A DNA stretch of 53,245 bases from Rhodothermaceae bacterium (GTDB lineage: Bacteria > Bacteroidota > Rhodothermia > Rhodothermales > JAHQVL01): NCBI GenBank assembly GCA_019634345.1, contig JAHQVL010000162.1, forward strand, positions 1 through 53,245, in the 5' to 3' direction. Both the position numbers and the translations under genes were made by a program. The stretch's first letter is position 1; each line of letters begins with the position of its first letter. This document shows, one piece after another, positions 24,063-33,374 of the stretch. The notes under the pieces were generated by a model that was not told the origin of the DNA, did not search any database, and saw nothing but the letters and a program-made list of their open reading frames with translations.

Positions 24063-26039
24063 ATGTCCGATTCCCAAAGACAATTCAACCGTCGTTCTTT
24101 TTTACAGTCTTCGCTTTTACTTCCGGCAACCTATTCCTTAGCCGTAGTCATTGACGATGAAGAAGTACCAGCGTCTTCCGATCACGAACCTGTATCAATA
24201 CGCGAAGCCGCGTATCCCAAAGGGCGCGCCGATACACGATTTGATGGCGAACCCCACATGCGGCTTCTGGATATCGAATGCGATGTTCTGGTAGCAGGTG
24301 GAGGCCCTTCAGGCGTTTGTGCTGCTCTGGCTGCTGCACGAAATGGAGCTAAGGTCATTCTTGTGCAGGACCGTTCTCGATTAGGCGGTAATTCCAGCAG
24401 TGAAGTAAAAATGCACATTGTTGGCGCTAATATGCACAGAGGGCGTCCGGGATGGCGGGAAGGGGGCATTATCGAAGAATTACGGCTAGATGATGCCGTC
24501 AATAATCCTCAACGATGCTGGGAGATGTGGGACCTGTTGCTGTATGACAAGGTTACGAGTGAACCTAATATTACGCTTTTCATGGATACGGCTCTGTATG
24601 CAGCAGAGGTAGACGAAGGAGCCCTTCAGCGCGTTATGGCTCGGTGTGATAAAACGGAAACATTGTATCGGATAAAAGCGGACTTCTTTGCAGATTGTAC
24701 CGGTGATGGCCGCCTGGCACTGGAATCTGGCGCTACCATCCACTGGGGGCATGAATCCCGGGATGCCTTTAATGAACCATTGGCGTGGGAAAACCCTGGC
24801 AAAGAAACACTGGGTAGCAGCATTCTCTTCACCGCGAGGGATTTCGGAAAACCGATTGCCTACAAGGCGCCTTCATGGGCCCGTACCATTGAACCCAAAC
24901 ACTTGCAACACCGGGGTATTGGAAGCTGGGAATACGGCTATTGGTGGATTGAATGGGGAGGGCACCTGGATACAATCAAAGACAACGAAACCATCCGGCA
25001 TGAGTTGTTGGCTATTGTTACGGGAGTCTGGGATTATATCAAGAACAGCGGAGAATACCCGTCTTCGGCGAACTGGGCATTGGACTGGGTCGGTATGATG
25101 CCGGGCAAAAGAGAAAGCCGGCGGATTGAAGGCGATCACATCCTCACGCAACAAGACCTGATGGGGCTCAATGGTGATTTCGAGGACGCAGTGGCCATTG
25201 GTGGATGGGGGCTCGACGAACATCCTCCAGGTGGATTTGATGATTATGACAAAAAGCCTTTTGTCAGTATAGCCCTTCCAGAGGTATACAATATTCCGCT
25301 GCGTTCGTTGTATAGCAAAGACCTGTCGAACCTCTTTATGGCCGGCCGAAATGCCAGTTGCAGCCATGTTGCCTTTACCTCTACCCGGGTAATGGCAACG
25401 TGTGCTGTTATGGGGCAAGCTGCAGGCACAGCGGCCGCATTTTGCTGCCGGTACAATATGACTCCACGTCAGTTGTACCAGAACAAGGAACGGTTGAAGG
25501 AACTGCAAGACCAATTGCTCAGGGATGACCAAACCATTAAACACCGAACGAACCAGGACGAAACCGATCTTGCCCGCACTGCGCGGATTACAGCCTCTGG
25601 AGAAAATAAAGGGACCAAAGCAACCAACGTAGTTGACGGGATTGTTCGAGACGCCCCAGATACCTTTTGGCATCGATGGAGCGCACCCCTGGCTTCGAAG
25701 GGTGCCTGGATTCAACTCGACTGGGATGAAGCACACCCCATCCGGCACGTACAGGTTACCTTTGATACTGGCTTTAAGCGAGAACTTACCCTTACCTCAG
25801 CCGACCAACACGACAAGCACATGATCCGTTCTGCCCAACCCGAAACGGTCCGTGATTACCAGGTTCACGTTTTGTCTCCTGGTAATGAATGGGCAACGGT
25901 TGCTTCGGTTACAGGTAACCATCAGCGATTACGCCGGCATTCCTTCGCCCCGATATCTACTCAATCTGTTCGCCTGGTGATCTCAGCGACCAATGGTGAA
26001 CCAGACGCTCATGTATACGAAATCCGGTGCTATGCATGA
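24063..26039 (+). CDS. Tat-exported FAD-dependent oxidoreductase with C-terminal discoidin-like domain
   Basis: 658 residues. A twin-arginine signal (FNRRSFLQSSLLLPATYSLA, Arg10-Arg11) is followed by an FAD_oxidored-type domain (PF12831): DVLVAGGGPSGVCAALAAAR (about 74-93), RLGGNSS, ADFFADCTGDGRLALESGA and, near the C-terminal part of the domain, LFMAGRNASCSHVAFTSTRV. Residues about 525-658 form a beta domain like F5/8 type C (ATNVVDG, WIQLDWDEAHPIRHVQVTFD, VHVLSPGNEW), which often binds carbohydrate. It should act in the periplasm or beyond, possibly oxidising a sugar-like compound. Its TGA overlaps the apbE ATG (ATGA). Confidence 0.9.
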   Translation: MSDSQRQFNRRSFLQSSLLLPATYSLAVVIDDEEVPASSDHEPVSIREAAYPKGRADTRFDGEPHMRLLDIECDVLVAGGGPSGVCAALAAARNGAKVILVQDRSRLGGNSSSEVKMHIVGANMHRGRPGWREGGIIEELRLDDAVNNPQRCWEMWDLLLYDKVTSEPNITLFMDTALYAAEVDEGALQRVMARCDKTETLYRIKADFFADCTGDGRLALESGATIHWGHESRDAFNEPLAWENPGKETLGSSILFTARDFGKPIAYKAPSWARTIEPKHLQHRGIGSWEYGYWWIEWGGHLDTIKDNETIRHELLAIVTGVWDYIKNSGEYPSSANWALDWVGMMPGKRESRRIEGDHILTQQDLMGLNGDFEDAVAIGGWGLDEHPPGGFDDYDKKPFVSIALPEVYNIPLRSLYSKDLSNLFMAGRNASCSHVAFTSTRVMATCAVMGQAAGTAAAFCCRYNMTPRQLYQNKERLKELQDQLLRDDQTIKHRTNQDETDLARTARITASGENKGTKATNVVDGIVRDAPDTFWHRWSAPLASKGAWIQLDWDEAHPIRHVQVTFDTGFKRELTLTSADQHDKHMIRSAQPETVRDYQVHVLSPGNEWATVASVTGNHQRLRRHSFAPISTQSVRLVISATNGEPDAHVYEIRCYA

Positions 26040-26845
26040 CGTGCTGCTTCAGTCATACTGCTATGGGGACGCTCTTCCAGCTATGGCTGCGCGGTGATAA
26101 CAAAGGCCATTTGCAATCCGTTGCGTTTAAAGCCTGGGAAGAAGTAGATCGCCTTGAATTGCTGTTGTCGCGATACGATTCGCGAGCAGAGATTGCACGT
26201 GTTAATCGAGAGGCGGTTGAACGGCCTGTGCGAATAGAAATCGAACTCTTTACCATTTTGCAGAACTGCCAACATTGGGCACATCGAACAAACGGATATT
26301 TCAATATCGCATATGCTTCGAACGTGCGTCCGATAGGCAGTGAAAAAGCGGCTCCATTTACCCTGAATGAAGAACAGCGTACCGTCCATTTTGCACATGA
26401 TACCGTGTCTCTCGATTTAGGAGGATATGGAAAAGGATATGCGCTCGACCGTATTGCGGAATTACTACGCTCGTTTGGTATCGCATCGGCCTGCGTACAC
26501 GGGGGCGGTAGCTCAGTACTGGCAATGGGGCACCAGGAGAATGGAGACCCTTGGACGGTAGATATTCCTCATGCTAAGGACCCCAGTAGGATAATCCACC
26601 GCCGGTCATTATTAAACCAGGGTTTTTCCTACTCCGCAACGATGCCCGACGATGAATTGGTCGCTGATATTGTTGATCCTCATCAGAACCAGGCCATACA
26701 AAAAGCCGATGCGTGTTGGGTCCTGTCACCCTCAGCCCTTGATGCCGAAGTGTGGACGACAGCATTGTTGGCTATGGGAAGAGAACAGGCAGAAGAGGCC
26801 TTTTCTGGTGTGTTAGACGGGGCATCAGAAATTGGCTGGGCATAA
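26036..26845 (+). CDS. apbE: ApbE-family FAD:protein FMN transferase
   Basis: 269 residues from ATG 26036, which overlaps the preceding stop as ATGA; a GTG at 26027 is an alternative. ApbE features are the N-terminal HTAMGTLFQLWL (M-G-T), DRLELLLSRYD, the central SLDLGGYGKGYALDRIAELL, HGGGSSVLAMG, and the late DAEVWTTALLAMG. ApbE enzymes attach FMN from FAD to a Thr/Ser of exported flavoproteins. Unusually, there is no signal peptide or lipobox, although both neighbours carry Tat signals, so this enzyme would act before export. I see no clear D-x-x-[ST]-G-A-[ST] acceptor motif in either neighbour. Confidence 0.85.
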   Translation: MTCCFSHTAMGTLFQLWLRGDNKGHLQSVAFKAWEEVDRLELLLSRYDSRAEIARVNREAVERPVRIEIELFTILQNCQHWAHRTNGYFNIAYASNVRPIGSEKAAPFTLNEEQRTVHFAHDTVSLDLGGYGKGYALDRIAELLRSFGIASACVHGGGSSVLAMGHQENGDPWTVDIPHAKDPSRIIHRRSLLNQGFSYSATMPDDELVADIVDPHQNQAIQKADACWVLSPSALDAEVWTTALLAMGREQAEEAFSGVLDGASEIGWA

Positions 26846-26858
26846 AATCAACAAAACC

Positions 26859-28115
26859 ATGAATCGAAGAGATTTTCTTGGTCACACTGCAGCCTTTGCA
26901 CTTACAGGATTAGCCTTGCAGCATCCTTCTTTTTCCGATGACCCGCCAGTCAAGGTAGCTGTAGTCGGTACAGGAGGAAGAGGCACGGACCTGGTGCGGA
27001 AACTCTCAACAATAGAACGGGCTAATATTGTAGCGGTATGTGATGATTATGAGCCTCACTTGACACGTGGAGGAGAAGCAGCCGGGCCACAAGCGAGGAA
27101 CTATCTCCACTATGAGGAGATGCTTCAAAAAGAAGCCATCGATGCTGTTATTGTGGCAGTTCCCTTATATCTCCATTATGCCGTTTGTAGAGATGCTATT
27201 CATGCCGGTTGTGATGTGTTCTGCGAAAAAACCATGTGCTATTCAGTGGCCGAAGCACAGGAATTGGTGAAGCTTGTGCAGGCACACAACACGATTTTTC
27301 AGGTAGGATTACAACGTAGAGCCAGTGCGATCTACCGGCAGGCCAAGGCCATGGTGCAAACGGGGATGTTGGGCGATGTGTTTTCTATCAAAGCGCAGTG
27401 GCATCGCAATGGTGACTGGCGCCGGCCTGTTCCGGTCAAAAGGGATCACCCTGATTGGCAACGCCTGGAGAGAAAGCTAAACTGGCGGCTTTATTGGCCC
27501 TACTCACAAGGGCTGATGACTGAATTGGGTTCTCACCAGATCGACGTCGCAAATTGGATGCTGGGTACGTCTCCTGCACGTGTAACGGCTTTTGGTGGAA
27601 CGGATTATTGGAAGGATGGACGGGAAGTCTTTGACAATGTATACTGTATCTATGAATACGATAAACAGGATAAGGAGGGCCATTCTTATACAGCCCGGGT
27701 GACGTATTCCTCGATTCAAAGCAACGCTTTTGAAGGAGCCTCAGAACTTATCATGGGCACTAAAGGGACCCTGTTGCTAACCGAACGTACCGGTCTTTTT
27801 TACAAGGAAGGAGGGGAAGAAACTGTGGACTGGCAAGGAGGGGAACAGGATGAGGCAAGTGCTGCTGCAGCAACCATTACTTCAGGCAAAACACTTTCAT
27901 TGAGTAACGACCCCTGGGCCCACCGTGGAAAACCCTTCGAAATTCAGGCCGGGAGCGACTCAACGCGAGACCAATTGATTTCCTTTCTAGATAACGTTCA
28001 GCAGAAGGATATGAAGACCATTTGCACGGTGGAAAATGGACTCATTAATACAGCATCTGCAATCATGGCAAATCAAGCAATTCAAGAAGGGCGAACCGTA
28101 GAGTTTGAAATCTGA
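26859..28115 (+). CDS. Tat-exported Gfo/Idh/MocA family oxidoreductase
   Basis: 418 residues from the ATG at 26859; an upstream in-frame TTG at 26832 would bury the Tat signal. MNRRDFLGHTAAFALTG is a twin-arginine signal. The Rossmann domain starts VKVAVVGTGGRGTDLVRKL, with VAVCDDYEPH, DAVIVAVPLYLHYAVC and the Gfo/Idh/MocA motif CEKTMCYSVAEAQELV (EKP is here EKT). The C-terminal substrate domain includes MTELGSHQIDVANWMLG, where the conserved His binds substrate in relatives. Likely an NAD(P)-linked sugar or inositol oxidoreductase. It follows apbE after 13 bp and completes a three-gene operon. Confidence 0.9.
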   Translation: MNRRDFLGHTAAFALTGLALQHPSFSDDPPVKVAVVGTGGRGTDLVRKLSTIERANIVAVCDDYEPHLTRGGEAAGPQARNYLHYEEMLQKEAIDAVIVAVPLYLHYAVCRDAIHAGCDVFCEKTMCYSVAEAQELVKLVQAHNTIFQVGLQRRASAIYRQAKAMVQTGMLGDVFSIKAQWHRNGDWRRPVPVKRDHPDWQRLERKLNWRLYWPYSQGLMTELGSHQIDVANWMLGTSPARVTAFGGTDYWKDGREVFDNVYCIYEYDKQDKEGHSYTARVTYSSIQSNAFEGASELIMGTKGTLLLTERTGLFYKEGGEETVDWQGGEQDEASAAAATITSGKTLSLSNDPWAHRGKPFEIQAGSDSTRDQLISFLDNVQQKDMKTICTVENGLINTASAIMANQAIQEGRTVEFEI

Positions 28116-28140
28116 CGATCACTGTTGAGTACGTCTCGTT

Positions 28141-28250
28141 TTGTCATCCTGTTGGAGCGGAGCGATCGAAGGATCTATGCTCTGTGTTGGCACTTGCGCT
28201 AGGGTAAAGCATAGATTTCTCGGCAGGCTCGAAAAGACAAGGCGGGACGT
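28141..28250. repeat. REP-like intergenic repeat with inverted arms
   Basis: Left arm GTCATCCTG then GGAGCGGAGCGATCGAAGGA; right arm is its rough inverse ending CGAAAAGACAAGGCGGGAC. Inner arms ATCTATGCT (28173-28181) and AGCATAGAT (28208-28216) pair perfectly. The wording (TCATCCTG, GGAGCGGAGCGA, AAGGATCTA) is that of short dispersed intergenic repeats seen in many bacterial genomes. It lies after the Gfo/Idh/MocA stop and could act as a terminator or RNA-stabilising hairpin. Confidence 0.6.
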
Positions 28251-28309
28251 TATCGCTCTCCGGCGGCAAAGAGAATCAATACAAAAACTTCTTGAAACAT
28301 ATTGAAAAA

Positions 28310-28325
28310 CGATATGTACATATCG
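28310..28325. promoter_or_regulatory. 16 bp perfect palindrome, probable operator of the DUF2975-HTH pair
   Basis: CGATATGTACATATCG is perfectly symmetric and lies 40 bp upstream of the ATG at 28366. An ATATTG/CAATAT half-site occurs on each side (28299-28304 and 28331-28336). The small XRE-type regulator encoded second in the operon is the obvious candidate to bind here. Confidence 0.55.
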
Positions 28326-28365
28326 AATAACAATATGTTATTGATGATTGTCAACAAGGTTAAAG

Positions 28366-29049
28366 ATGTTTATCATGTCACTTATTCGTAAGCCTCGCAT
28401 ATCTCAAGTTACAAAAACACTCCTCGATTTAGGCTGGTACATGAGCCTGACCATAGCCGTTTTATACGTTGGAATCATCATTGCGGCTGCTATTCTTGGG
28501 AAGAACATGATGCTAAATAGTATCTATATATTTTCTGGCCTTCAGATTGGATTTACAACTGATGGACTAACCAACATGTATGGTATCACGGAAATCGAAG
28601 GGAACGAGGTTGCTTTTGCTGGGGGTACATTTGTACCGTTCTGGATAGGCGGCGGTGGAGCCGTGATGTGGTTAGGAATTCTGTCGTCAGTTATACAGTT
28701 TTGCCTACTGGTCTTTGTGTTATTTATGCTCAGGCGTTTTGTCCAAACCATCATTGATGGAACTCCCTTTATTATCCAAAACAAGGCGCGCCTACGCAGC
28801 ATAGGAGTGGGTTTAATTATCACTTATGTGTCGTTATTAATCATTCAAGTCGTCCATGAGCGTCTTTTCCTATCTCTTGTTGAAGATGGGACCTTAAATC
28901 TCCTGGGGGATGAATTCATTACGCTCCTTGGAACGGTGCACTCTCCAGCATCAGGATGGATCTTGATGGCAGGGCTTCTTTTTGTAGTTGTGTCTGATGC
29001 ATTTAGATATGGGACTGACCTACAAGTCGAACAAGATCTCACTGTGTAG
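28366..29049 (+). CDS. DUF2975 family membrane protein
   Basis: 227 residues from the ATG at 28366; a second ATG at 28375 and an upstream TTG at 28348 are alternatives. Four hydrophobic segments (LGWYMSLTIAVLYVGIIIAA, VMWLGILSSVIQFCLLVFVLFML, IGVGLIITYVSLLIIQV, SGWILMAGLLFVVVSDAF) match the four-helix DUF2975 layout, as does FRYGTDLQVEQDLTV at the end, where relatives have an F-x-x-G-x-x-L-x-x-E/D-x-x-L-T-V tail. It is followed after 2 nt by an XRE-type regulator, the standard partner of this family. The role is unknown; the pair is presumed to be a membrane sensor and a repressor. Confidence 0.85.
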   Translation: MFIMSLIRKPRISQVTKTLLDLGWYMSLTIAVLYVGIIIAAAILGKNMMLNSIYIFSGLQIGFTTDGLTNMYGITEIEGNEVAFAGGTFVPFWIGGGGAVMWLGILSSVIQFCLLVFVLFMLRRFVQTIIDGTPFIIQNKARLRSIGVGLIITYVSLLIIQVVHERLFLSLVEDGTLNLLGDEFITLLGTVHSPASGWILMAGLLFVVVSDAFRYGTDLQVEQDLTV

Positions 29050-29051
29050 CT

Positions 29052-29258
29052 ATGAAAATTAATGTGCACCTTGATCGCCTGCTTGTTGATAGAAAAATCA
29101 CCCTTAAACAACTCGCTGAGGACGTAGGAGTAACCGTAGCCAACCTATCGATTCTAAAAAACGGCCACGCAAAAGCCGTCCGATTCTCAACCCTCTCCGG
29201 CATCTGTAAAGCCCTAGATTGCCAGCCTGGAGATTTGCTTGAATATGTAAGCGAGTAG
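29052..29258 (+). CDS. XRE-family (YozG-like) helix-turn-helix regulator
   Basis: 68 residues, consisting of one Cro/CI-type helix-turn-helix: ITLKQLAEDVGVTVANLSIL then KNGHAKAVRFSTLSGICKAL, ending CQPGDLLEY, the usual end of this small family. It is encoded 2 nt after the DUF2975 gene and is certainly cotranscribed. It probably binds the palindrome at 28310-28325 and regulates its own operon. Confidence 0.9.
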   Translation: MKINVHLDRLLVDRKITLKQLAEDVGVTVANLSILKNGHAKAVRFSTLSGICKALDCQPGDLLEYVSE

Positions 29259-29297
29259 GGATAAGATTTAGAATACCTGAAGTCTATTGGCCGGTCG

Positions 29298-29383
29298 TCC
29301 CAAACTTGATTTGGGATCCAAGCAGGACATCGGATCAACTCACCTGCTTGAGCCTTGTATGGATCCCTGGTCGGAGCCAGGGA
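29298..29383. repeat. REP-like element with two hairpins
   Basis: First hairpin TCCCAAA-CTTGA-TTTGGGA (29298-29316), second TCCCTGG-TCGGAG-CCAGGGA (29364-29383). The wording around them (CGTCCCAAACTTGATTTGGGATCC, cut here into its arms, and GGATCCCTGGTCGGAGCCAGGG) resembles dispersed bacterial intergenic repeats of the kind built on GGGATCC. The stretch 29259-29580 holds this element, a heptamer array and the inverted repeat at 29534, but no gene. Confidence 0.6.
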
Positions 29384-29503
29384 AGACCGAGTTTATACTA
29401 TTGGAGCATTCCAGAGAGCATTTTTTCCGAACTGACCTTGGTCATATTCTTGATTCTAGGGTCATTGCTTGACGTTCACTCCCTGTTCTTTTCAATTTCT
29501 TAA

Positions 29504-29531
29504 CCCGAAACCTGAAACCCGAAACCCGAAA
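29504..29531. repeat. Heptamer array CCCGAAA x4
   Basis: CCCGAAA, CCTGAAA, CCCGAAA, CCCGAAA without interruption. This is the reverse complement of the GGTTTCG/GGGTTTC family at 35643 and 38512. The terminator at 29821-29859 also has GGGTTTCGG in its stem. Confidence 0.85.
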
Positions 29532-29533
29532 CG

Positions 29534-29566
29534 CAATCATACTAATCCAACAGATTCGTATGATTG
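29534..29566. promoter_or_regulatory. 9 bp perfect inverted repeat upstream of the amphi-Trp gene
   Basis: CAATCATAC (29534-29542) and GTATGATTG (29558-29566) with a 15 nt spacer, ending 14 bp before the ATG at 29581. It could be an operator, or a 5' hairpin that covers the translation start. Confidence 0.45.
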
Positions 29567-29580
29567 AACCTTGAAATACA

Positions 29581-29805
29581 ATGAGTGAAAAAGAAAGTCG
29601 CGATATAGAAAAAGGCTACCCTGTTTCCCAGTACGTAGCTAAGCTTCGCCGATTGGCAGATGCGTTGGAGAAAGGGGAAAAGTTTGAAATTCAAATTGCG
29701 GGCGAACGCATCTACGTGCCTGTTCGAGCTGAATACAATATAGAACATGAACGCACCGGCAACGAAGAAGAAATCGAATTTCAGATAAAATGGACCCACG
29801 ATTGA
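29581..29805 (+). CDS. Amphi-Trp domain protein
   Basis: 74 residues. The pattern YVAKLRRLADALEKGEKFEI, then QIAGERIYVPVRAEYNIEHE, then EIEFQIKW fits the small amphi-Trp domain family (PF20068), in which a helix is followed by a short beta sheet with a terminal K-W. No function is established for the domain as far as I know. The gene is alone, framed by an inverted repeat upstream and a strong terminator downstream. Confidence 0.8.
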   Translation: MSEKESRDIEKGYPVSQYVAKLRRLADALEKGEKFEIQIAGERIYVPVRAEYNIEHERTGNEEEIEFQIKWTHD

Positions 29806-29820
29806 TGTATCTATGAGCAT

Positions 29821-29860
29821 AAAAAACGGGTTTCGGCTGGTGATTCCGAAACCCGTTTTT
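29821..29860. terminator. Strong bidirectional intrinsic terminator
   Basis: AAAAACGGGTTTCGG (29821-29835) pairs perfectly with CCGAAACCCGTTTTT (29845-29859) around a 9 nt loop; the stem's outer A and T runs serve as the U-tract on either strand. It lies between the amphi-Trp gene (+) and the chemoreceptor gene (-), 69 bp after the latter's stop on its strand. Confidence 0.9.
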
Positions 29861-29928
29861 TGTTGCTCCCAAGCTAGAGATACCTGGAGTTTTTAGCCGT
29901 TTTTTGTGGGTGCTGTGTACTCAGCAGC

Positions 29929-32900
29929 TTATATGGAATAACCCATAACCACATTATTGAGAACTTGCGCGGTGTGTTTTAATTCATTCACAACTTCATT
30001 GATTTCCATCGTGCTGTCCAACGTAAATTGTGTTGATTGAGCCACCGAGTGAATCGTTTGCGCAATTTCAGTACTTCCGTTGGCCGCGTCACTTACATTT
30101 CTGGCCATCTCAAAAGTTGTGGTAGACTGTTCTTCTACCGCTGTTGCAATAATCGTTTGGAAATCGCTGATCTGGTGAATGGTATCACTGATCTGTGAGA
30201 TATCCGAAACTGCGCCTCCCGTATTCTTCTGGATGGCATCAATTTTATCGCTGATTTCAGTTGTAGCCTGAGCCGTTTGTTTGGCAAGCTCTTTCACTTC
30301 ATTTGCAACTACAGCAAATCCTTTCCCTTTTTCACCAGCGCGTGCAGCTTCAATAGTCGCGTTTAGTGCAAGGAGGTTGGTTTGCTGGGCAATCGATGTG
30401 ATCACTTTAATAACACTGCCAATTTCCTGACTACTTTCCCCAAGAGCAACGACCAGTTCATTCGTCTTTTTGGCGTGATCAACAGCCTCATCGGCTACTT
30501 TCGATGCCTCTTCAGCGCTGTTGGAAACCGAGCCAATACTGGCGGTCATTTCTTCGGTGCCCGCTGCCAGGGTTTGAATGTTTTGACTGATCTCATTGGC
30601 AGATTGAGAAGCCGTAGTCGCTTGGTTCGATGACTCTTTGGCTTTCTCAGATAGCGTGGTGCTTAAGTCGAACAAGTGATTAGCGAATTGAGAGAGCTTT
30701 TCGGCACTCTCCGTAATCTTCTTGATGGTTTCTTTCTCCGTATCCATAAAGGTCTTCAAGCCATGGGCCATCCTTCCAATTGCATCTGTGCCATCTACAT
30801 TGATGGCTACCCTGAGATCTCCTTTAGAGGCAGCCTCTACCACAGTTAGCATGCTGTCCACGGAATCATTGAGGCGCTGCGTGTTCTTGACCTGTTCCGT
30901 AATGTCAGATGCATACTTGATCACTTTCATCGGATTGCCTTCGGCATCAAAGATCGGGTTGTACGTCGCCTGAATCCAGATTTCTTCATTATGCTTGGTC
31001 AAGCGCTTGTATTCACCACTGGAAAACTTGCCATTTCGAAGGTCGTCCCAGAAATATGTATACTCCTGGCTTCGCGTGTACTCTGGATCGCAAAATATCT
31101 GATGATGTTTGCCTTTAATTTCTTCCAGTCGGTACCCTGTTACAGCTAGGAAATTATCGTTGGCATATTCGATATTTCCATTTAAGTCGAATTGAATGAC
31201 AGCTTGGGATCGGCCTATCGCTTCTATCTGGCTTTGATAAAAGGTTGCCTGCTTTTTTTGCTCGGTAATGTCAGAGGCATACTTAACAACGCCTGTTGGG
31301 TTGCCTTCCGAATCAAATACAGGATTGTAGGAGGCTTGGATCCAGACTGCATTGCCACTCTTGTCAAATCGTTTGAACTCACCAGCCTTGAACTGACCTT
31401 TTCGTAGCTCATCCCAGAACAACCTGTATTCGTTGGAATTTGCATAGCTTGGGTCACAAAAGATTCGATGATGCTGTCCTTGTATTTCTTCAAGACGGTA
31501 ACCGGTAACCTGAAGAAAGTTATCATTTGCCTGTACAATGGTGCCGTCAAGCTTAAACTCAATTACTGCTTGAGATCGGCTGATAGCATCTAGCTGGCTA
31601 TCAGACTTAGCCGAATGCAGCTTACTTTCGGTGATATCAGAGGCAAACTTAACAACGCCTGTTGGGTTGCCTTCCGAATCAAATACAGGATTGTAGGAGG
31701 CATGAATCCATACGGTATTTCCGCTTTTGTCAAATCGCTTGAATTCACCGGCTTTGAATTGACCGTTACCTAACTCATCCCAGAATAGTCTGTATTCACT
31801 GGAGTTTGCATAGTTTGGGTCACAGAAGATCCGGTGGTGCTGTCCTTGTACTTCACCAAGTGTGTATCCTGTCACTGCGAGGAAATTATCATTTGCGTGA
31901 ACTATCGTACCGTCAAGCTTAAACTCAATGACAGCCTGGGAACGACCGATGGCATTGAGTTGGCTCTCAGACTTAGCCGAATGCAGTTTGTTTTCGGTGA
32001 TGTTAGAGGCAAATTTGACAACACCCGTAGGGTTACCCTCAGAATCGAATACAGGATTATAGGAAGCCTGAATCCAGACCGTATTTCCACTTTTGTCAAA
32101 TCGTTTGAACTCACCAGCTTTGAACTCGCCACGGCCTAATTCATCCCAGAAGACCTTGTAGTCACTGGAATTCGCATACTCAGGGGCGCAGAAGATCCGA
32201 TGGTGTTGTCCTTTTATTTCTTCGAGCGTGTAGCCGGTGACAGCCAGGAAATTCTCATTTGCATGCTTGATCGTTCCGTCAAGCTCAAATTCGATTACAG
32301 CTTGAGATCTACCAATAGCGACAAGCTGGCTTTCTGACTGAGCAGTCTGAAGCTTTCTTTCTGTAATATCAGAGGCAAACTTAACAACACCTGTCGGGTT
32401 GCCTTCCGAATCAAACACGGGATTGTACGAAGCTTGAATCCAGACCGTGTTGCCCCTCTTATCAAATCGCTTGAACTCGCCGGCTTTGAAGTTACCTTCA
32501 CCTAACTCATCCCAGAAGACCTTGTAGTCACTGGAACTCGCATATCCGGGGTCACAGAAGATCCTGTGGTGCTGCCCTTTTATTTCTTCGAGCGTGTATC
32601 CTGTTACAGAAAGGAAGTTATCGTTTGCTCGGACGATTGTGCCATCAAGCTCAAACTCGATTACTGCTTGGGATCGACTAATAGCATCAAGCTGGCTTTG
32701 GGATTTAGCTGCTTGAATCTTTCTTTCAGTGATATCAGAGGCAAACTTGACGACTCCACTAGGATTGCCTTCCGAGTCGAATACAGGATTGTAGGAGGCC
32801 TGGATCCAGATTGTGTTTCCGCTTTTGTCGAAGCGCTTGAACTCTCCGGCTTTAAACTCGCCTTTTTTTAACTCATCCCAGAATAATTTGTATTCTTCAG

Positions 32901-33108
32901 AATCTGCATACTCTGGATCAACAAAGATGCGGTGGTGCTTCCCTTGAATTTCTTCAAGGCGATATCCCACCGCTTGAAGAAAATTGTCATTAGCATGCTC
33001 GATGGTGCCATCGAGTGAAAATTCTATAACGGCCTGTGACCGGTGGATGGCCTCAAGCTGGCTCTGGCTGTCAACAGTAGGATTAGGTGCCAAGCTTTCC
33101 ATAAGCAA
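29929..33108 (-). CDS. Soluble methyl-accepting chemotaxis protein with six tandem PAS domains
   Basis: 1059 residues, no membrane segment. Residues 14-745 are six consecutive PAS-PAC units of exactly 122 residues each (each starts [17 protein letters not shown] and contains [10 protein letters not shown] and [13 protein letters not shown]). Units 1-5 are nearly identical; unit 6 is the most diverged. A HAMP-like linker (about 746-800) is followed by the signalling domain with its conserved hairpin tip ([40 protein letters not shown]). It is a cytoplasmic receptor, as in BdlA or Aer-type proteins with PAS pairs, that may sense redox state or a cofactor. No other chemotaxis gene is in the window. 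Confidence 0.95.
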   Translation of the reverse strand: MLMESLAPNPTVDSQSQLEAIHRSQAVIEFSLDGTIEHANDNFLQAVGYRLEEIQGKHHRIFVDPEYADSEEYKLFWDELKKGEFKAGEFKRFDKSGNTIWIQASYNPVFDSEGNPSGVVKFASDITERKIQAAKSQSQLDAISRSQAVIEFELDGTIVRANDNFLSVTGYTLEEIKGQHHRIFCDPGYASSSDYKVFWDELGEGNFKAGEFKRFDKRGNTVWIQASYNPVFDSEGNPTGVVKFASDITERKLQTAQSESQLVAIGRSQAVIEFELDGTIKHANENFLAVTGYTLEEIKGQHHRIFCAPEYANSSDYKVFWDELGRGEFKAGEFKRFDKSGNTVWIQASYNPVFDSEGNPTGVVKFASNITENKLHSAKSESQLNAIGRSQAVIEFKLDGTIVHANDNFLAVTGYTLGEVQGQHHRIFCDPNYANSSEYRLFWDELGNGQFKAGEFKRFDKSGNTVWIHASYNPVFDSEGNPTGVVKFASDITESKLHSAKSDSQLDAISRSQAVIEFKLDGTIVQANDNFLQVTGYRLEEIQGQHHRIFCDPSYANSNEYRLFWDELRKGQFKAGEFKRFDKSGNAVWIQASYNPVFDSEGNPTGVVKYASDITEQKKQATFYQSQIEAIGRSQAVIQFDLNGNIEYANDNFLAVTGYRLEEIKGKHHQIFCDPEYTRSQEYTYFWDDLRNGKFSSGEYKRLTKHNEEIWIQATYNPIFDAEGNPMKVIKYASDITEQVKNTQRLNDSVDSMLTVVEAASKGDLRVAINVDGTDAIGRMAHGLKTFMDTEKETIKKITESAEKLSQFANHLFDLSTTLSEKAKESSNQATTASQSANEISQNIQTLAAGTEEMTASIGSVSNSAEEASKVADEAVDHAKKTNELVVALGESSQEIGSVIKVITSIAQQTNLLALNATIEAARAGEKGKGFAVVANEVKELAKQTAQATTEISDKIDAIQKNTGGAVSDISQISDTIHQISDFQTIIATAVEEQSTTTFEMARNVSDAANGSTEIAQTIHSVAQSTQFTLDSTMEINEVVNELKHTAQVLNNVVMGYSI

Positions 33109-33374
33109 TAGTCTGATTCCTGTGCAAATTGTAACAAGAGGGCGTCGGTGGTAATGTATTAATCGGCGATTTTGGCCCGATATCTAAAGCGAATCTGAAG
33201 AATTTTCTATATTTGTTTAATAAACGTTCTTTGCCCGGTCAATGAGCGAAATGGTCAATTTCGATTCTTGAAAAAGAGATCGAATTTCTTGCACACTTAA
33301 AAAAGCTTGCGTTAAAATTTCTCTACCTGTATGTTGCGCCTGTGACCATAACCCCCTAATCGAGAAGGTACTGG

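Noticed and set aside
24873..25748. 291-codon open frame on the minus strand inside the FAD oxidoreductase gene
   Set aside because: Antisense shadow of a well-supported gene; no recognisable motif.
33208..33215. TATATTTG as a Bacteroidota-type -7 promoter box upstream of the type IX-secreted hydrolase
   Set aside because: It matches TAnnTTTG but no TTTG is found at the required distance upstream.
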